Source: Lutimonas halocynthiae (GTDB taxonomy: Bacteria; Bacteroidota; Bacteroidia; Flavobacteriales; Flavobacteriaceae). Taken from it: a stretch of 64,000 nucleotides of DNA. The notes under the pieces were generated by a model. The model searched no databases. It was not told the origin of the DNA and saw only the letters and a list, made by a program, of their open reading frames with translations. Made by a program: the position numbers and the translations under genes. Shown here piece by piece: positions 43,178-51,735 of the stretch. Location: positions 1 to 64,000 of the forward strand of contig NZ_JAUFQO010000016.1 in the NCBI RefSeq assembly GCF_030409835.1, read 5' to 3'. The stretch's first letter is position 1. Every line of letters starts with the position of its first letter.

Positions 43178-43591
43178 ATGCGATTTTTACCTCTAATAAT
43201 GATAATAGGAATTTGTCTTTTCTCTTGTAACAGCAGTAAAAAAAGTGTTGACAAAGTAAATGAGGTGTCACCTAGTGCCGTAGTTGATACAATCAGAATA
43301 GAGAATAAGGAGCTTGATTACCAGATCATCATAATGGATATAGGATTTGAATCGTGGCTTGCAACACAGCGAAGTTCCAATTTTTACATCCAGCCAACTT
43401 TAGAGAGTAAAAATAAATTTTATGTTATGGAGTGGAATAGAAGGGTGATGAATCCACAAGTTTATAATTCAAACCTCTATATGCAACCGATCGACTATGA
43501 TCACCAGATCGATTATGGAATGGAAGTAAATTATCTGTTATATATGTACTTTCAATTCTTTCAAGATAAATACAATCAGCGACTTTACTAA
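43178..43591 (+). CDS. Lipoprotein of unknown function
   Basis: A 137-residue lipoprotein: MRFLPLIMIIGICLFSC gives a lipobox with Cys17. The frame can be opened from a TTG at 43127, but those residues would precede the signal peptide, so the ATG at 43178 is chosen. The mature part is Tyr/Asn-rich (FESWLATQRSSNFYIQP) and ends FQDKYNQRLY. Similar small lipoproteins (DUF6146-like) occur in Flavobacteriales; role unknown. Confidence 0.75.
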   Translation: MRFLPLIMIIGICLFSCNSSKKSVDKVNEVSPSAVVDTIRIENKELDYQIIIMDIGFESWLATQRSSNFYIQPTLESKNKFYVMEWNRRVMNPQVYNSNLYMQPIDYDHQIDYGMEVNYLLYMYFQFFQDKYNQRLY

Positions 43592-43601
43592 AGAATTCCT
43601 T

Positions 43602-44261
43602 TTAGGTTTTCTTGAGATCAATTAAAATCGAAAAAGTTTTATTAATATCTGCTTCTTTTACAACAAGTGTAATCTCATGAGTAGTGGATATAACCTCCTG
43701 TACAGGAATATTTGCCCAAGCCAGTTGTTTCAGAATAAAATAGTAGATACCCGATTGTTCAAGGTTTTTTTTAGGTAATTTGATTGTGATTGAGGCCAGT
43801 TTGGCCATAGAATTGATCAATTCCTCATCTTTAAAAATACCCTCTATTTCTTCTTTTAAATCAGCGCTGATTACAATATTGGTTTCAAAAATACCTTGTG
43901 AAACAGTAAAAAATGATTCCCGATTGTCACCAATCTTAGCAAAGATTAATGATATCTGTTTGGGAAGGGTACTGGAGTTTTTAAAGGTATAATCGAAAAG
44001 ATCAGATCTTACTATAAAATCACCAAGTTTAAGAGAAAGCGATTTTATATTCTTGCGAATTTTTAAAACTTCCACAGGAGACATTCTGTTGATAGACATC
44101 ATAATGGCCCCTGTTTTCACCTCTTTACCAAGTGATTCTTCAACTTCTGGTTGTATAATTCTGGCAAGTGAAGAAACATTGATAAGCTTATCTTGCATTG
44201 CCTCCTCTATAAAAGGTGTCCTTTGAATAATAGTTTCGACCGTTTCCTGGATTGTTTTCAT
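43602..44261 (-). CDS. ACT-domain regulatory protein divergent from aspartate kinase
   Basis: A 219-residue soluble protein with an N-terminal winged-helix-like part (ETIIQRTPFIEEAMQDK ... TGAIMMSINR) and one or two ACT-like folds (about 80-215), including ASITIKLPKKNLEQSGIYYF and the following strand pair. ACT domains bind amino acids. It is transcribed away from lysC with 95 bp between the starts, which suggests it may sense an aspartate-family amino acid; that link is inference. Confidence 0.7.
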   Translation of the reverse strand: MKTIQETVETIIQRTPFIEEAMQDKLINVSSLARIIQPEVEESLGKEVKTGAIMMSINRMSPVEVLKIRKNIKSLSLKLGDFIVRSDLFDYTFKNSSTLPKQISLIFAKIGDNRESFFTVSQGIFETNIVISADLKEEIEGIFKDEELINSMAKLASITIKLPKKNLEQSGIYYFILKQLAWANIPVQEVISTTHEITLVVKEADINKTFSILIDLKKT

Positions 44262-44356
44262 TGTTGAAATTTGAACAATATGTTATAATATGTAAATATA
44301 TTACAAAAATTTTATCGTAAATCTCTTTTTTTCAATATTTGTAGAAAATAATAATT

Positions 44357-45697
44357 ATGATCGTTTTAAAATTTGGAGGAACTTCAGTAGGCTCAGTAGA
44401 GAATTTTAGAAAAGTAGCGAGAATCGTGCAAGATTGTCAGGAGGATAAGATTATCGTCTTATCTGCAATGTCTGGTGTAACCAATACGCTGGTCAGCATT
44501 TCTGAATTGTTGAGAGCATCTAAAACCAAGGAGGCTCTGGAACTGATCAATGGTTTAAATCAAAAATATTTGGTTGTTGCTAAAGACCTTTTAGAAAGTG
44601 ATGAAGGGTTTTACAAGGCACAGATTGTATTGAAAAAACAACACCAGGTTTTACTCTCTATTGTTGAAGAATCATTTACAATCCAAAATGAAAAAATAGT
44701 AATGGCACAAGGCGAATTGGTCTCTACAAATTTGTTCCAACTCTATATGGAAGAAATTGAGCTTGAATCGGTACTATTGTCAGCGCTTGATTTTATGTAT
44801 ATCGATAAGTTTGGAGAACCTAAAAGTGCGGTGATTAAAGATAGGATAGGAAAGGTTCTTGCAAATTACAGCGTGAACACTTTTATAACTCAGGGATTTA
44901 TTTGCAGAAATGAACAGAATGAAATTGATAATTTGAATAGGGGAGGTAGTGACTATAGCGCCTCGCTCATTGGAGCTGCTGTAGAAGCAAACCAAATTCA
45001 AATTTGGACTGATATTGATGGGATGCACAATAATGACCCGCGTTTTGTTGATCACACCTTCTCTGTTAAAGAAATGTCTTTTGATGAAGCTGCAGAGCTG
45101 GCTTATTTTGGAGCCAAAATTTTACATCCACAAAGTATCATCCCGGCTCAGGAAAGCAATATTCCTGTTTTGCTAAAAAACACATTTAAGCCTGAATCTA
45201 TAGGTACACTTATTCACAATAAAGCCAAAGTTCAGAAAATAAGAGCTATTGCAGCAAAAGATAATATTACAGCAATTAAGATTAAATCGTATCGAATGTT
45301 AATGGCTTATGGTTTTATAAAAAAAATATTTGAAGTTTTTGAAGACCATAAAACTGCGATTGATATGATTACCACATCTGAGGTAGCGGTATCTTTAACC
45401 ATTGATAATACGTCTAAATTAAAAGAAATTATAAATGAGTTACAAGCCTTCGGAAATATTGAAGTAGATTCGGATTTAAGTATTATTTGTATTGCCGGAG
45501 ATTTGGCTCAGAATAAAAAAGGTGTTACTTCAGCCATCTTTAATGGATTAAAAGATATTCCGATAAGAATGATCTCTTATGGAGGAAGTAATTACAACCT
45601 TTCATTTTTGGTAAAAAGTATTGATAAAATAGCAGTCTTAAATATCCTCAACGAAGGATTATTCAAACGGCTTGAAATTGAAGTACTACAAGCATAA
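44357..45697 (+). CDS. lysC: Aspartate kinase (monofunctional)
   Basis: A 446-residue enzyme for the first step of Lys/Thr/Met synthesis. The kinase domain begins VLKFGGTSVGSVENFRK and contains FICRNEQNEIDNLNRGGSDYSA and WTDIDGMHNNDPR. Two ACT domains follow (about 300-440: IKSYRMLMAYGFIKKIFEVF; IPIRMISYGGSNYNLSFLV), so feedback control by lysine or threonine is expected. There is no homoserine dehydrogenase fusion. A shared terminator separates it from the convergent DUF3276 gene. Confidence 0.94.
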   Translation: MIVLKFGGTSVGSVENFRKVARIVQDCQEDKIIVLSAMSGVTNTLVSISELLRASKTKEALELINGLNQKYLVVAKDLLESDEGFYKAQIVLKKQHQVLLSIVEESFTIQNEKIVMAQGELVSTNLFQLYMEEIELESVLLSALDFMYIDKFGEPKSAVIKDRIGKVLANYSVNTFITQGFICRNEQNEIDNLNRGGSDYSASLIGAAVEANQIQIWTDIDGMHNNDPRFVDHTFSVKEMSFDEAAELAYFGAKILHPQSIIPAQESNIPVLLKNTFKPESIGTLIHNKAKVQKIRAIAAKDNITAIKIKSYRMLMAYGFIKKIFEVFEDHKTAIDMITTSEVAVSLTIDNTSKLKEIINELQAFGNIEVDSDLSIICIAGDLAQNKKGVTSAIFNGLKDIPIRMISYGGSNYNLSFLVKSIDKIAVLNILNEGLFKRLEIEVLQA

Positions 45698-45701
45698 ATA
45701 A

Positions 45702-45733
45702 AAAAGCCACCAGTTAAGACTAGTGGCTTTTTC
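45702..45733. terminator. Bidirectional terminator between lysC and the DUF3276 gene
   Basis: AAAAAGCCAC and GTGGCTTTTT enclose CAGT/ACTA with a mismatch; A-run on one side and T-run on the other allow use from both directions by the convergent genes. Confidence 0.75.
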
Positions 45734-45736
45734 TAT

Positions 45737-46120
45737 TTAAATATCTTCAAAATTTACATCTGTAAAGCTGTCAGTTGAAGATTCGCTGACTTCACTTCCG
45801 TTCAGCTCTTCTCCATTTACTCTGTGATAGTCTTTTTGATGACGTTCACTTATCACTTCCTGACCTTTTTCATTTACTATGAAAGATGTCGCTTTGTTTA
45901 AGATTTCACCAAACTCTGTAAAATCTTCTTTGTACAAATAAATTTTGTGTTTCTTATAATGGAATGATCCGTCGTCATGCGTAAATTTCTTACTCTCCGT
46001 AATGGTTAAATAATAATCTCCTGCCTTAGTTTCTCTTACATCAAAAAAATAGGTTCTTCTACCTGCTCTTAATACTTGAGAAAAGATTTCTTCCTGTTCA
46101 ATAAACCCTTTTTCGTCCAT
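45737..46120 (-). CDS. DUF3276 / PUR-alpha-like nucleic-acid-binding protein
   Basis: A 127-residue protein with one PUR repeat: REIFSQVLRAGRRTYFFDVRETKAGDYYLTITE-type strands followed by YLYKEDFTEFGEILNKA. The acidic, Ser-rich C-terminus (ESSTDSFTDVNFEDI) is low-complexity. Bacterial PUR proteins bind single-stranded DNA or RNA; the Borrelia homologue is a regulator. It is monocistronic, with its own promoter. Confidence 0.87.
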   Translation of the reverse strand: MDEKGFIEQEEIFSQVLRAGRRTYFFDVRETKAGDYYLTITESKKFTHDDGSFHYKKHKIYLYKEDFTEFGEILNKATSFIVNEKGQEVISERHQKDYHRVNGEELNGSEVSESSTDSFTDVNFEDI

Positions 46121-46161
46121 ATTAATTTTAAATTTAAATTAACTTTTAACAATTCTTGAGA

Positions 46162-46194
46162 CAAATCTATAAAATTAAATAACGTATGCAACAA
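46162..46194 (-). promoter_or_regulatory. Promoter of the DUF3276 gene
   Basis: On the minus strand the -7 box is TAGATTTG (46162-46169) and a TTGTTG lies at 46189-46194, spacing 19 bp; both elements fit the Bacteroidota consensus. Confidence 0.6.
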
Positions 46195-46222
46195 TTATTT
46201 GTTCCATTTATGAGCATGAAAC

Positions 46223-47986
46223 TCACTGATTTGTTAACTTTTCTTCAAGTTGTTGATTATAAATATCTTGATAATACCCAGGTATGGCTACCAATTCATC
46301 ATGTGTTCCCGCTGACACTATTTTTCCTGCTTCTAAAATGATGATTTGATCAGCGTTTTTAACTGATGAGGCCCGATGACTAATAATGATGGTTGTTTTA
46401 TCCTTCGTGGCTTCACTAAGGTTTTGAAGAATTATTTCTTCCGTTTCAGTGTCAACTGCTGATAGACAATCATCAAAAATTAATATTTCCGGATCAGATA
46501 TTAAAGCCCTTGCGATTGAAACTCTTTGTTTTTGCCCTCCGGAAAGTGTGACACCCCGTTCACCAACCAACGTTTCAAATTTATTACTAAAAGCATCTAT
46601 ATTGTGATAGATATAAGCTGATTTAGCGGCCTGAGCAACTTGTTCATCACTTGCATTTTCATTTCCAATCTTGATATTTTCTTTTATCGTATCGGAAAAT
46701 AAAAAAGCGTCCTGAGGCACAAAGCCTATACTTTCTCTCAAGGAGTCAAGATTTATTTTTTTTATGGGTTGATCATCTATCAGGATCGTTCCTCCGTCAA
46801 CATCGTATAAGCGAGCAATTAAAGCTGCTATAGTAGATTTCCCAGATCCTGTTCTACCTAGAATGGCAAGTGTTTTGCCTTTTTTAATTTTAAAACTAAC
46901 TCCATCCAAAGCAGTAATTTGGGTGTCCTCAAAGGTAAATGAGACATTATCAAATTCAATTTCGCCTTTGATCTGGGTTTTATTTGGCTCGTAATTGATG
47001 ATTTTTGGCTTTTCTTCCAAAAACTCATTGATTCTTGTTTGTGACACTTCAGCTTGCTGTACAATTGAAGTTACCCACCCTACAACAGCTACAGGCCAGG
47101 TAAGCATATTTACATAGATAATGAATTCAGCGATGATACCAATGTTTTCTATTTCGCCATTTATGTATTGCATTCCACCTACATAGATCACTAATATATT
47201 ACTCAATCCAATTAATAGAATCATCAAAGGGAAGAACAAAGCCTGGGCCTTATAAAGTGAAATGTTTTTATCTTTACTTGTATTCGCTAATTCTTCAAAT
47301 GAATTAGATGAAAAACCTTCAATACCATAGGCTTTAACAACGTTTATTCCTGAAAAGGTTTCCTGTGCGAAGGTTGTTAATTTTGATAAGTATTGTTGCA
47401 CAATATTACTTCTCTTATTTATGATCCTACTCAGAAAATAAATAGATAATGATAATATGGGAAGCGGTAATAAGGTATAAAGGGTTAATTTTGTGTCAAT
47501 ATTGGCCATCTTTGTGATGGCGATAATGAATAAGACCAGCATATTCATGGTGTACATGATGGCGGGCCCAAAATACATTCTGACTTTTCCCACGTCCTCG
47601 CTTATTCGATTCATGAGGTCACCAGTCCTGTTTTTTTTATAAAAGTTTAATGATAGGAGCTCGTATTGATGGAATATCTCATTTTTAAGATCGAATTCTA
47701 TTAACCTTGACATTACAATCAATGTCTGTCTCATGAGAAATGTGAAAAAACCTGCAAGTAATGCGGCTCCAATAATATAGAGAATATTAATAATAAGTTG
47801 TGATTTAACAATCTCTAAGTCAGTAATCTGATTACTTCTGTAATCTTCAACAATATTCAGGGACTCTTTAATTAATTGGGGTATTTGTAAGGCGAATACC
47901 TTGGAAACCACAGTGATTAAAATTCCAAGAATTAATCTTGACCTGTATTTGTAGAAAAATTTATTTAAATACTTTAATGCCTTCAT
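46223..47986 (-). CDS. ABC exporter (fused permease and ATPase)
   Basis: A 587-residue half-transporter: six membrane helices (about 15-300) and an ATPase domain with Walker A GRTGSGKSTIAALIARL, the signature LSGGQKQRVSIARAL, Walker B ILIFDDCLSAVDTETEE and the H-loop IISHRASS. It resembles MsbA/MdlB-type multidrug or lipid exporters; the substrate is not readable. It is divergent from nusB, as in other flavobacteria. Confidence 0.93.
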   Translation of the reverse strand: MKALKYLNKFFYKYRSRLILGILITVVSKVFALQIPQLIKESLNIVEDYRSNQITDLEIVKSQLIINILYIIGAALLAGFFTFLMRQTLIVMSRLIEFDLKNEIFHQYELLSLNFYKKNRTGDLMNRISEDVGKVRMYFGPAIMYTMNMLVLFIIAITKMANIDTKLTLYTLLPLPILSLSIYFLSRIINKRSNIVQQYLSKLTTFAQETFSGINVVKAYGIEGFSSNSFEELANTSKDKNISLYKAQALFFPLMILLIGLSNILVIYVGGMQYINGEIENIGIIAEFIIYVNMLTWPVAVVGWVTSIVQQAEVSQTRINEFLEEKPKIINYEPNKTQIKGEIEFDNVSFTFEDTQITALDGVSFKIKKGKTLAILGRTGSGKSTIAALIARLYDVDGGTILIDDQPIKKINLDSLRESIGFVPQDAFLFSDTIKENIKIGNENASDEQVAQAAKSAYIYHNIDAFSNKFETLVGERGVTLSGGQKQRVSIARALISDPEILIFDDCLSAVDTETEEIILQNLSEATKDKTTIIISHRASSVKNADQIIILEAGKIVSAGTHDELVAIPGYYQDIYNQQLEEKLTNQ

Positions 47987-48117
47987 AAACTACCAACGCT
48001 AGTCGTTGCAACGGCGAAGATACATAAATATTAGGTTCAGTTATTTGAAGGTTTTCTATTCGTTTAAATTTTAACCTTTTCTTTAGACTTTAAAAATATA
48101 GTTTAAAAAAAAAGTAG

Positions 48118-48125
48118 TAATTTTG
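48118..48125 (+). promoter_or_regulatory. -7 box for nusB
   Basis: TAATTTTG, matching TAnnTTTG, 49 nt upstream of the nusB start. Confidence 0.45.
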
Positions 48126-48174
48126 CCACCATTAAAATATCAAATAATTTATTTGAACTACGATCTTTATAATA

Positions 48175-49113
48175 ATGGTAAATAGAAGACATATTCGTAT
48201 CAAAGTGATGCAATCAATATATGCTGTGCTTCAGTCTAAGAGCGATAACTTACCTAAAGAAGAGAAATTCCTATTATTCAATATTAAAAAAGCGACTGAC
48301 CTGTACGTACTTCAACTAATGTTGATGGTAGAGGTGAGAAACCTTGCTTTGGAGCACTTGGAGATAAAAAAGAAGAATTATCTCGCTACAGATGAGGATA
48401 AGAACCCTAATTTGAAATTCATTAATAATGAAGTCATTTTAGCCATCACAGAAAGTACTGAGGTAAAAGAATTCCTATCCAAATCTAAATTAATGGACTG
48501 GAAGGATAACAGAGAGTATGTGAGAATCATTCTTGATGATATGACCGGAAGTGATATTTACAGGAATTATTTAAATTCGGGAGATTCAAGCTTTGCAGAA
48601 GACAAGGCCTTTGTTGCTGACTTCTTCAAGAACATTCTTGCTCCGAATGAAAAGTTATTTGATTTTTATGAGAGTCTAAACCTTAGTTGGGTTGACGACT
48701 ATCCTTTAGTGAATACAGCTATTCTTAAAGCAATCAAGCAACTGAATAAAGGAGATTCGATTCAATTGAGCCAATTGAAGGTAAAAGCCGACGATGAAGA
48801 GTTTTTAGTAGATTTGTTTCGGAAAACAATCTTGCATCAACAGGAATTCACTAGTGAGATTGACGAAAAGACACCAAATTGGGATACAGAACGTATAGCC
48901 GATATGGATATGATATTGATAAAAATGGCCCTGACAGAATTTTTGTATTTTCCATCAATTCCTACTAAGGTTACAATTAATGAATACATAGAGATCGCCA
49001 AGGATTATTCTACAAGAAAAAGTAGTTATTTTATCAATGGTGTTTTGGATAAACTTTTAAAAGATTACAATAAATCCAATAGATTGAACAAAATCGGAAG
49101 AGGATTGTTGTAA
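48175..49113 (+). CDS. nusB: Transcription antitermination factor NusB, extended form
   Basis: A 312-residue protein. It begins NRRHIRIKVMQSIYAVLQS, the NusB N-terminus, and the C-terminal half holds the family helices (DMDMILIKMALTEFLYFPSI; VTINEYIEIAKDYSTRKSSYFINGVLD). At about 310 residues it is more than twice the E. coli length, because of a middle insertion of about 150 residues that is normal for Bacteroidota. With NusE it binds boxA RNA in rRNA transcription. The next genes follow closely. Confidence 0.93.
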   Translation: MVNRRHIRIKVMQSIYAVLQSKSDNLPKEEKFLLFNIKKATDLYVLQLMLMVEVRNLALEHLEIKKKNYLATDEDKNPNLKFINNEVILAITESTEVKEFLSKSKLMDWKDNREYVRIILDDMTGSDIYRNYLNSGDSSFAEDKAFVADFFKNILAPNEKLFDFYESLNLSWVDDYPLVNTAILKAIKQLNKGDSIQLSQLKVKADDEEFLVDLFRKTILHQQEFTSEIDEKTPNWDTERIADMDMILIKMALTEFLYFPSIPTKVTINEYIEIAKDYSTRKSSYFINGVLDKLLKDYNKSNRLNKIGRGLL

Positions 49114-49149
49114 AAAATTATATTTTTACAAAAATTAAATTTAATAGAC

Positions 49150-49620
49150 ATGAAAAAAGTAATTGTTTTATCGATTCTTAGTTTGAGTTTGATGACTATT
49201 TCTTGCAATGAAAACGCAGCGAAAAAGATCAAGTCTGAAAATCTGGAATTGGCGAAAGAGCGTGATAAGGAAATCAAAGTTGGAGGAGCAAAAGTAAAAT
49301 TTGACAAAACCGAACATGATTTTGGAGTTATTAATGAAGGAGATGTGGTTGAAACTGTATTTACCTTTACCAATTCAGGTAAAGCTGAATTAATAATTAC
49401 TTCTGCCAAAGGAAGTTGTGGTTGTACAGTTCCTGAATGGCCAAAAGAGCCAATCATGCCAGGTGAAGAAGGTCAGATAAGAGTTAAATTCAATTCTGAT
49501 AAAAAACCTAATTTACAGCAGAAAAGTATTACGCTTGTTACGAATACGGAGCAGGGTAAAGAAATTTTAAAGATTAAGGCTCAGGTAACGCCAAAATCAA
49601 AAGTTCAACAGAATAGTTAA
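49150..49620 (+). CDS. DUF1573 lipoprotein
   Basis: A 156-residue lipoprotein, lipobox MTISC, with one DUF1573 immunoglobulin-like domain: FDKTEHDFGVINEGDVVETVF, then FTNSGKAELIITSAKGSCGC and PGEEGQIRVKFNS. These small periplasmic domains are widespread in Bacteroidota, and their role is unknown. It lies between nusB and yajC, a conserved flavobacterial order. Confidence 0.9.
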   Translation: MKKVIVLSILSLSLMTISCNENAAKKIKSENLELAKERDKEIKVGGAKVKFDKTEHDFGVINEGDVVETVFTFTNSGKAELIITSAKGSCGCTVPEWPKEPIMPGEEGQIRVKFNSDKKPNLQQKSITLVTNTEQGKEILKIKAQVTPKSKVQQNS

Positions 49621-49628
49621 TAAAATTT

Positions 49629-49952
49629 ATGTATCAAACAATATTTTTACAAGCCGGAGGTGGTGGCATAGGGAACTATGTACTGATTCCTTTAATGTTT
49701 TTAGTGTTATATCTTTTTATGATTCGTCCTCAAATGAAGAAGCAGAAGAATGAAAAGAAATTCCAATCATCTATCAAGAAAGGTGCTAAGGTTATCACTA
49801 CAAGTGGTGTTCATGGTAAAATAGTTGATTTAATTGATTCGGATAACACCTGTGTTATTGAAACAGGAGCGGGTAAGATCAAATTTGAAAGATCTGCCAT
49901 ATCTATGGAATTAAGTAAAAAATACGCGCCAAAAGAAGTTAAGAAAAAATAA
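49629..49952 (+). CDS. yajC: Preprotein translocase accessory subunit YajC
   Basis: A 107-residue protein with a single N-terminal membrane helix (YVLIPLMFLVLYLFMIRPQ) followed by the YajC cytoplasmic part KKGAKVITTSGVHGKIVDLI. It associates with SecDF. It starts 8 bp after the DUF1573 gene and is followed by a strong terminator. Confidence 0.94.
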   Translation: MYQTIFLQAGGGGIGNYVLIPLMFLVLYLFMIRPQMKKQKNEKKFQSSIKKGAKVITTSGVHGKIVDLIDSDNTCVIETGAGKIKFERSAISMELSKKYAPKEVKKK

Positions 49953-49973
49953 CTTTTTTGTCAATAATAAAGA

Positions 49974-50017
49974 AGAGGCTATCTTAATTAATATTTTTAG
50001 GATAGCCTCTTTTTTTA
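49974..50017 (+). terminator. Rho-independent terminator after yajC
   Basis: AGAGGCTATC (49974-49983) and GATAGCCTCT (50001-50010) pair perfectly over a 17-nt loop, followed by seven further T. Confidence 0.9.
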
Positions 50018-50049
50018 TACATTTAGGGTAATAAGCAAAGTGAAAATTT

Positions 50050-51018
50050 ATGACTGATACAAACGGGAAACAAAACCCTGAAATTAAACAGAATCAAAAG
50101 AAATTAAGGGTCTTCCTTTTGTTCCTGATACTGTCCATTTTGTTTTGGTCTTTGATAAAATTGTCGAAAGAATATATTGCTGATGTTGAATTTGATCTAG
50201 TTTACTCTGATATCCCAAATAATAAGCTGATTCAAAATGAGCCAGATCAAAAAGTCAAGTTAACATTAAAAACCATAGGCTTTAAATTACTCAAGTACGA
50301 ATTTAGGAAAAAGTTTTTGGATTATTCCTTAACTGAAATTGAGAGAAAAGGAGGGTCTATGTATTACAGCGAAACGCGTTCAAATATAAATTATTTGCAA
50401 GCACAGCTCTCTGCAGAGACTGTGGTACTGAATGTTGAACCAGATACTTTGTTTTTTGACCTCGGCGTTAAAAGATCTAAAAAGGTACCTGTAGTTTCAC
50501 AAATGGAGTTTTCATTCAAAACAGGGTTTAATTTTGTAGGTAATCATACATTGAGCCCTGCAGAAGTAACCATATCTGGTCCTGAAAAAGTAATTGACAC
50601 AATTAATGAGGTATTGACCTCAAGCTTCCATTTAACAGATATATCCGAGTCATTTGAACAAAGTGTTTCTTTAGAAGTGCCTAACGAATCAATTGTATTG
50701 TCTGAAGAATCGATAATGGTTATTGGGGTTGTAGATAAGATTACAGACGGTTCTTATAATTTACCCTTTGAAGTAATCAACTTACCTCGTAATGTGATCA
50801 TTAGCACCTACCCGAAAAAAGTTAAAGTTGTATACCAGGTAGCCCTTAAAGACTACAATAAAATTCCGGAGAATAGTTTTAGGATTCAATGTGATTATAA
50901 GCAAACGCAAGACAATGATTTGGATTATTTAATTCCAAAATTAGTTGACATGCCCGAAATGATTACCAATGTAAAAATAGTGCCGAATAAAGTTGAGTTT
51001 TTACTCAAGAAACAATAA
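50050..51018 (+). CDS. YbbR-domain protein (CdaR-like)
   Basis: A 322-residue protein anchored by one N-terminal helix (RVFLLFLILSILFWSLIKL) with extracytoplasmic YbbR-like beta repeats (for example VPVVSQMEFSFKTGFNFVG then LSPAEVTISGPEKVI). In Firmicutes the homologue CdaR controls the c-di-AMP cyclase; whether that holds here is unknown. It precedes coaE. Confidence 0.85.
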   Translation: MTDTNGKQNPEIKQNQKKLRVFLLFLILSILFWSLIKLSKEYIADVEFDLVYSDIPNNKLIQNEPDQKVKLTLKTIGFKLLKYEFRKKFLDYSLTEIERKGGSMYYSETRSNINYLQAQLSAETVVLNVEPDTLFFDLGVKRSKKVPVVSQMEFSFKTGFNFVGNHTLSPAEVTISGPEKVIDTINEVLTSSFHLTDISESFEQSVSLEVPNESIVLSEESIMVIGVVDKITDGSYNLPFEVINLPRNVIISTYPKKVKVVYQVALKDYNKIPENSFRIQCDYKQTQDNDLDYLIPKLVDMPEMITNVKIVPNKVEFLLKKQ

Positions 51019-51045
51019 CATCACCCATCTTTAAATTTTGATATT

Positions 51046-51633
51046 TTGAGAATTGTTGGTTTAACAGGAGGCATTGGAAGCGGTAAGAGTACTGTTGCCA
51101 GAATGTTTGAAAGATTAGGAGTTCCGGTCTACTATAGCGATGTCAAAGCTAAGCATCTCATGAACACTTCAGATGATATAAGAAAAGGATTGATTGATGT
51201 TTTTGGGCCTAAATCTTTTGAAAACGGAGAATTGAATCGCTCCTATATTGCAAGCCTTGTTTTTAATAATGAAGCAAAATTAAAAAAGCTCAATTCGATT
51301 GTACATCCTGAAGTTAAAAGAAATTTTAAGAAATGGATATCGAAGCAAAGTGCTTCATATGTGATCGAGGAAAACCCTTTGATTTTTGAAAACAACAGTC
51401 AACATGATTTTGATTTAATCATCACCGTGACGGCTCCAAAGAAAATTAGAATTCAAAGAGTTATGGAAAGAGATGGGCTTAGTGAAAATGAAGTTCTTGC
51501 TCGAGTAAAAAACCAGTTAGAAGATGAATTAAAGATCAATGGTTCTGATTTTGTCATAACAAATGAGTCCCTAAATGCTACAAAAACCCAAGTTGATAGA
51601 ATAAATGAAGCGATAATGGCTCAAATTCCTTAA
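51046..51633 (+). CDS. coaE: Dephospho-CoA kinase
   Basis: A 195-residue P-loop kinase catalysing the last step of coenzyme A synthesis: VGLTGGIGSGKSTVARMFERLG at the N-terminus, VHPEVKR, and the lid region RIQRVMERDGLSENEV. The start is TTG (51046), as the P-loop follows within four residues. It lies 27 bp after the YbbR gene. Confidence 0.94.
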   Translation: MRIVGLTGGIGSGKSTVARMFERLGVPVYYSDVKAKHLMNTSDDIRKGLIDVFGPKSFENGELNRSYIASLVFNNEAKLKKLNSIVHPEVKRNFKKWISKQSASYVIEENPLIFENNSQHDFDLIITVTAPKKIRIQRVMERDGLSENEVLARVKNQLEDELKINGSDFVITNESLNATKTQVDRINEAIMAQIP

Positions 51634-51722
51634 TAAAATTGAAATAAACTTAAAATTTTGTTAAATAAATTGAAATTTTCGTTAACATCTGTTAAAAGAT
51701 TAATTAAACCCTAAAGAAACTA

Positions 51723-51730
51723 TAAATTTG
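51723..51730 (+). promoter_or_regulatory. -7 box for the two-component operon
   Basis: TAAATTTG, matching TAnnTTTG, only 5 nt before the histidine-kinase ATG. The transcript would therefore be nearly leaderless if the ATG at 51736 is right. Confidence 0.5.
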
Positions 51731-51735
51731 TTTCA

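Noticed and set aside
43127-43591. TTG at 43127 as start of the lipoprotein gene
   Set aside because: It adds a second hydrophobic stretch before a complete lipoprotein signal peptide that begins with ATG at 43178.
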